DNA from: Paracoccaceae bacterium | GTDB taxonomy: Bacteria; Pseudomonadota; Alphaproteobacteria; Rhodobacterales; Rhodobacteraceae | DNA: 9,883 bases | Assembly (NCBI GenBank): GCA_021648225.1 | Contig: JAKITE010000106.1 | Coordinates: 1-9,883 of the forward strand | Reading direction: 5' to 3' | Program-made: the position numbers and the translations under genes | In this document: positions 7,090 to 9,883 of the stretch, piece after piece | Numbering within the stretch: the stretch's first letter is position 1 | Layout of the letters: each line of letters begins with the position of its first letter | The notes under the pieces: generated by a model | What the model saw: the letters and a program-made list of their open reading frames with translations, nothing else | What the model was told of the DNA's origin: nothing | The model's database searches: none

Positions 7090-7118
7090 TTGGGCGACGC
7101 CAAAAACTATGATACAAT
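7090..7118 (+). promoter_or_regulatory. Candidate promoter of the caspase-lipoprotein operon
   Basis: TTGGGC (7090-7095), a 17-base spacer and TACAAT (7113-7118) preceded by TGA form an extended -10 arrangement. It falls in the 85-base gap between the pseudo-caspase stop and GTG 7156, so the caspase and lipoprotein genes may have their own start in addition to read-through. Confidence 0.4.
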
Positions 7119-7143
7119 AGTATTGTTTTTCAGACTGAGTCGC

Positions 7144-7148
7144 GGGGA
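7144..7148 (+). promoter_or_regulatory. Shine-Dalgarno site that decides the GTG start of the caspase gene
   Basis: GGGGA sits 7 bases before GTG 7156, which opens directly into a signal peptide. The in-frame ATG at 7072 would put 28 extra residues in front of the signal peptide. Confidence 0.5.
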
Positions 7149-7155
7149 TTATTTA

Positions 7156-8724
7156 GTGACAAAATTTTTTCTTGCCTTTGCTTTTGTTATGGTTTTGCCA
7201 TTTTCAGCCATGGCGCAAAACCGTGTTGCGCTGTTGGTTGGCAATACGGTTTATAACAATCCAGAGCTGACCTTACGCAACCCTACCAATGATGTTGAGG
7301 ATTTAACCGTGGCGCTAGAGGCGCTCGGGTTTGATGTGGTTACTGCCATTGATCAGGATCGCGCCGGTTTTATGACCGCGTTGGACCAATTTGAACTGGC
7401 GGCGCAACAAGCCGAAATGGCGGTATTTTTCTTTGCGGGTCACGGGGTTCAGGTTGACGGAGAGAATTATTTCATCGGGCGGGATTTTGACCAGCTTGAT
7501 AACAGCTCGTTGCAAAATTCGGCCATGAGCATGGGCGAGGTCACCGAGGTTTTTAACCGTGCCAAACCGGATATTGGCATTATGATACTGGATGCTTGTC
7601 GCAATAACCCGTTTGTTGAATCCGGTCAGGTGGTCAAAGGTCTGGCCCGGTCTCGTGGCGGGGCAGGGCTGTTAATTGCCTATGCCACCGATCCGGGCAA
7701 TGTTGCTTATGATGGTGCGGGCGAAAACAGTATTTTCACCAAAGCCATCATTAATCATATCGCCACCGAGGGGCTTGATGCCCGTATCATGTTTGGCCGG
7801 GTGCGCCAGCAGGTTATTCTTGAATCGCGCGGCCAGCAAATTCCGTGGGTAGAAGAAGCCGTGTTGGGCGAGCATTATTTTGCCGGACAGGCGGGTATTG
7901 TTGTGGCCAGCAGCGAATATGCCCGCGAATTGCAGGCTTGGCGGCAAATATCGGCACAATCCGAAATTCAGCCGTTTCAGGATTACCTGGACGATTTCCC
8001 CCAAGGGGTGTTTAGCCAGTTTGCCATTGACCGGATCAGAATGATTAGCCAAGCCCGCGCGGCAGGGGCACCTTCGGGGCAATCCAGCGTTGAAATTCTA
8101 AAACCTGAATCGGCAGAACGGGTAGAGGCCGCATTAGGAGTGCTTGGCTTTTTGCCGGTAACCCGTGATTTATCCGACGCCAATCTGGCAGCGCTTGCCG
8201 CAGCGTTTGATCTGTATCGCACCCAATTGCCCAACCCGGACGAAGCCACCGCTGACCGGTTATTTGAGGATGCAGCCCGTATAACCATCTTTTTGGCAGC
8301 AACCACCGCCCAGCAATTACGCACTGATATCATTTCGCTTTCCAGCATTGACCGCACGCTTAAGGTCGCAAATGATGCCTATCGGCAGATTGAGCAAATC
8401 GCCCAGACCAATGATGCCGCCATTCCGTTGCTGGAAACCGCGCGCAATGACATTACCGCGATCGAGGCAAATCTGGCACAGGTTATGGACCGGCTTGACG
8501 AAAGCCGGCTGTATTATCAGCAGTTGATCGACCGTGCCCAAGATCATTTTCCCAACCGGATTGATACATCCTTGATGGATTCCACCGGCCAGCAGGCGGG
8601 CCTAAGCCGTTTGGAACAAAGGCTGGCAAATGATGCGGCGCTTTTTATCAGCCATGTCCAGAACTCAACCCCACAAACCAGAGGAACCTATGCGTGGCTT
8701 ATCGATTTCCTACCAGACAATTAG
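7156..8724 (+). CDS. Secreted caspase-like cysteine protease (peptidase C14 type)
   Basis: A 522-residue protein. Signal peptide 1-21 (KFFLAFAFVMVLPFSAMAQ, cleavage after AMA or AMAQ) sends it to the periplasm. The caspase-like domain covers about 22-245: RVALLVGN, VFFFAGHGVQVDG with catalytic His96, LDACRNNPF with catalytic Cys148, then a YATDPG and AYDGAGENSIFT stretch typical of bacterial caspase homologues. The dyad is intact, so cysteine protease activity is expected; this family usually cuts after basic residues, but specificity cannot be read here. Next is a W-x-x-I/FQDYLDDFPQG unit (262-294) common after such domains, a segment (319-372) that looks like a degenerate peptidoglycan-binding domain, and a helical, probably coiled-coil C-terminus. 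It follows the pseudo-caspase after 85 bases, and its 3' end overlaps the first lipoprotein gene by 31 bases. Confidence 0.9.
   Translation: MTKFFLAFAFVMVLPFSAMAQNRVALLVGNTVYNNPELTLRNPTNDVEDLTVALEALGFDVVTAIDQDRAGFMTALDQFELAAQQAEMAVFFFAGHGVQVDGENYFIGRDFDQLDNSSLQNSAMSMGEVTEVFNRAKPDIGIMILDACRNNPFVESGQVVKGLARSRGGAGLLIAYATDPGNVAYDGAGENSIFTKAIINHIATEGLDARIMFGRVRQQVILESRGQQIPWVEEAVLGEHYFAGQAGIVVASSEYARELQAWRQISAQSEIQPFQDYLDDFPQGVFSQFAIDRIRMISQARAAGAPSGQSSVEILKPESAERVEAALGVLGFLPVTRDLSDANLAALAAAFDLYRTQLPNPDEATADRLFEDAARITIFLAATTAQQLRTDIISLSSIDRTLKVANDAYRQIEQIAQTNDAAIPLLETARNDITAIEANLAQVMDRLDESRLYYQQLIDRAQDHFPNRIDTSLMDSTGQQAGLSRLEQRLANDAALFISHVQNSTPQTRGTYAWLIDFLPDN
8681..8685 (+). promoter_or_regulatory. 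Shine-Dalgarno site of the first lipoprotein, inside the caspase gene
   Basis: GAGGA lies 8 bases before GTG 8694, while the caspase frame is still open. This supports the GTG start and translational coupling. Confidence 0.5.
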
Positions 8725-9398
8725 CCCTTGCATCTATGGCTTTTGCGTTGGGCTTAAGCGCTTGTGAAGCGACCTATCAGGCATCTGCACCGGTTGATTC
8801 CAGCCTGTCTGCCGCAGAAATTGACTTGCGGGCCCGATCTGCCGCAATGCAAAAAACCGTAACCGAAGCAATCGTGCTGGGCGGAGTCGCTGGCTTGGCG
8901 GCAAGGCTGCTTTTGGAAGCCTCCAGCAACAGGGTTGTTAATGTTGGGTATGGCGGTTTCTTTACCTTTGGTGCCGGTGCCGGCGCGCTTGCAGGCACCT
9001 ATGTTGCCCATTTGCAAAATAATTTTAGCTCTCAAGAAACCCAAATCGCAGCGCTGCGGGCGGATATTGCTGCCAATGCTTCGGAAACCCGTGCCACCTT
9101 GCAGGTAATGCGGGTGGTTGTGGCCAACCAGATGCAGGAATTACGCTTGGTCCAACAGGCGGTTAACGCCGGAACCGCAGATTCTGCGGCCTTGGCGCAA
9201 GAAATTGCCCAAGCGCGCGCAAATCTGGCGGAAATGGATTCCGCTGCGGATGGTGCAACAGGGCGATTTAATGAATTTACCGACGCACGCATGGCAACCG
9301 GCGGTGGTAGTTCGTCCATTGAATCCGAGTTGACCCAACTTAGCCGACAAATCGAACAAATGCGAAAAATAGCCAAAAATTTAGCGGGGCAGTTATGA
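8694..9398 (+). CDS. Lipoprotein with glycine-rich hydrophobic hairpin and coiled coil (first of two paralogues)
   Basis: A 234-residue protein. A hydrophobic leader ends in lipobox LSAC with Cys24, so it should be lipidated. After a conserved LRARSAAMQKT segment (45-55) come two Gly/Ala-rich hydrophobic stretches (about 57-75 and 85-105, the second with GAGAGALAGTYV), similar in style to glycine-zipper hairpins that insert into or pack against membranes. The remainder is a long helical, heptad-like region (about 108-230). The next gene is a clear paralogue. The GTG start overlaps the caspase gene by 31 bases, and the stop overlaps the next start as ATGA, so caspase and both lipoproteins are one coupled unit. 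I do not recognise a named family. Residue 25 after the Cys is Glu rather than Asp, compatible with outer-membrane sorting (inference). Confidence 0.82.
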   Translation: MAYRFPTRQLALASMAFALGLSACEATYQASAPVDSSLSAAEIDLRARSAAMQKTVTEAIVLGGVAGLAARLLLEASSNRVVNVGYGGFFTFGAGAGALAGTYVAHLQNNFSSQETQIAALRADIAANASETRATLQVMRVVVANQMQELRLVQQAVNAGTADSAALAQEIAQARANLAEMDSAADGATGRFNEFTDARMATGGGSSSIESELTQLSRQIEQMRKIAKNLAGQL

Positions 9399-9883
9399 CT
9401 GAAAATCTAAAACTACGAAATCCGGTCCGGCATGGTTTATTATGCGTTGGCCTGACTGCATCATTGCTGGTTTCCGGCTGTGGCATTCCGGGTGTTTCCG
9501 AACCCGGTGGACGGTCACAAGTGGGCACTTCGTCTGGTGAAGTGGAATTGCGCGAGCGCTCGACCGCGATGCAAAAAACCATCGTTGAGGCCATTGCTGT
9601 CGGGGCCTTGGCGGGGCTGGCAATTGGCTTGCTGGATCGTGATTCCAGCGGTAATCCGTTCGGCGGAGGCGGGGTTGGCGGCTATTTGCTGGCGGGCGCG
9701 GTGGCGGGCGCAGTGGCGGGCACCTATGTTGGATTTTTGCAAAAAGATTTTGCCAGCAAAGAAGAAAGGCTGGAACGGGCGCGCGCCGATATTCGGGCAA
9801 ATAATGCTGAAACACTGGCGACGATACAGGTTATGCAATCGGTTTTGAACCGACAGGTGGCGGATTTGACCCGCCTGCGGGCC
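9395..9883 (+). CDS. Paralogous glycine-rich lipoprotein (5' part; 3' end outside window)
   Basis: 163 codons are present with no stop before the right edge. ATG 9395 overlaps the previous stop (ATGA, 9395-9398). The leader ends in lipobox VSGC with Cys29 followed by Gly. The body matches the preceding protein segment by segment: EVELRERSTAMQKT against EIDLRARSAAMQKT, AGAVAGTYVGFLQ against AGALAGTYVAHLQ, and RADIRANNAETLATIQVM against RADIAANASETRATLQVM. The Gly/Ala-rich hydrophobic pair (about 66-81 and 89-112) has more glycine than its paralogue. The helical region continues past the edge. It arose by tandem duplication and presumably works with its partner, perhaps as a hetero-oligomer (inference). 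Function unknown. Confidence 0.85.
   Translation, partial: MTENLKLRNPVRHGLLCVGLTASLLVSGCGIPGVSEPGGRSQVGTSSGEVELRERSTAMQKTIVEAIAVGALAGLAIGLLDRDSSGNPFGGGGVGGYLLAGAVAGAVAGTYVGFLQKDFASKEERLERARADIRANNAETLATIQVMQSVLNRQVADLTRLRA

Noticed and set aside
7072..7155. N-terminal extension of the caspase from ATG 7072
   Set aside because: It would place 28 polar and charged residues before a good signal peptide and would cover the likely promoter; GTG 7156 has GGGGA at 7 bases.
5931..8724. Reading the caspase genes as an anti-phage abortive-infection system
   Set aside because: Known defence caspases act in the cytoplasm; both proteins here have signal peptides, and no phage sensor, nuclease, gasdermin or CRISPR component is present.

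Overview
The window reads as chromosomal DNA of a Gram-negative bacterium, most likely an alphaproteobacterium, possibly of the Rhodobacterales. This is inferred from moderately high GC, gene style, signal peptides, lipoproteins and OmpA-type peptidoglycan-binding domains. No species can be named from the sequence. All of it is densely coding. There are no tRNA, rRNA, CRISPR or insertion-sequence features, and no gene-free stretch longer than about 165 bases.

Layout. At the left edge is the 5' part of a flavin reductase-like gene on the minus strand (1-244, TTG start). Divergent from it is a transmembrane Ser/Thr kinase (407-2572), followed by a secreted OmpA-like protein (2672-3448). Converging on these is a minus-strand pair: a membrane sensor with a Tll0287-like (DUF3365) domain, a CxxCH haem motif and a HAMP domain (4931-5803), then a soluble Ser/Thr kinase with two C-terminal IGPIA-type repeats (3561-4895). 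A 127-base divergent intergenic region leads into a plus-strand run: a secreted catalytically dead caspase-like protein with a peptidoglycan-binding domain (5931-7070), a secreted caspase-like protease with an intact His/Cys dyad (7156-8724), and two tandem paralogous glycine-rich lipoproteins (8694-9398 and 9395 to beyond the right edge). The last three overlap and form a translationally coupled operon.

How the parts may work together (inference). Nearly everything from 407 to 9883 is either an envelope protein or a protein kinase. Kinase 1 puts three BON-like repeats and a DUF4384-like domain in the periplasm. The OmpA-like protein and the pseudo-caspase carry peptidoglycan-binding modules. 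The haem/HAMP sensor has no output domain and sits next to a kinase that has no sensor. The active caspase is exported and is co-expressed with lipoproteins that probably anchor in the outer membrane. A reasonable hypothesis is an envelope or redox surveillance module in which two eukaryotic-type kinases report periplasmic conditions and a periplasmic caspase/pseudo-caspase pair acts at the cell wall. No phosphatase or FHA partner is visible in the window.

Several starts are not ATG: TTG 244, GTG 407, GTG 7156 and GTG 8694. These were chosen by Shine-Dalgarno spacing, signal-peptide position or domain boundary.
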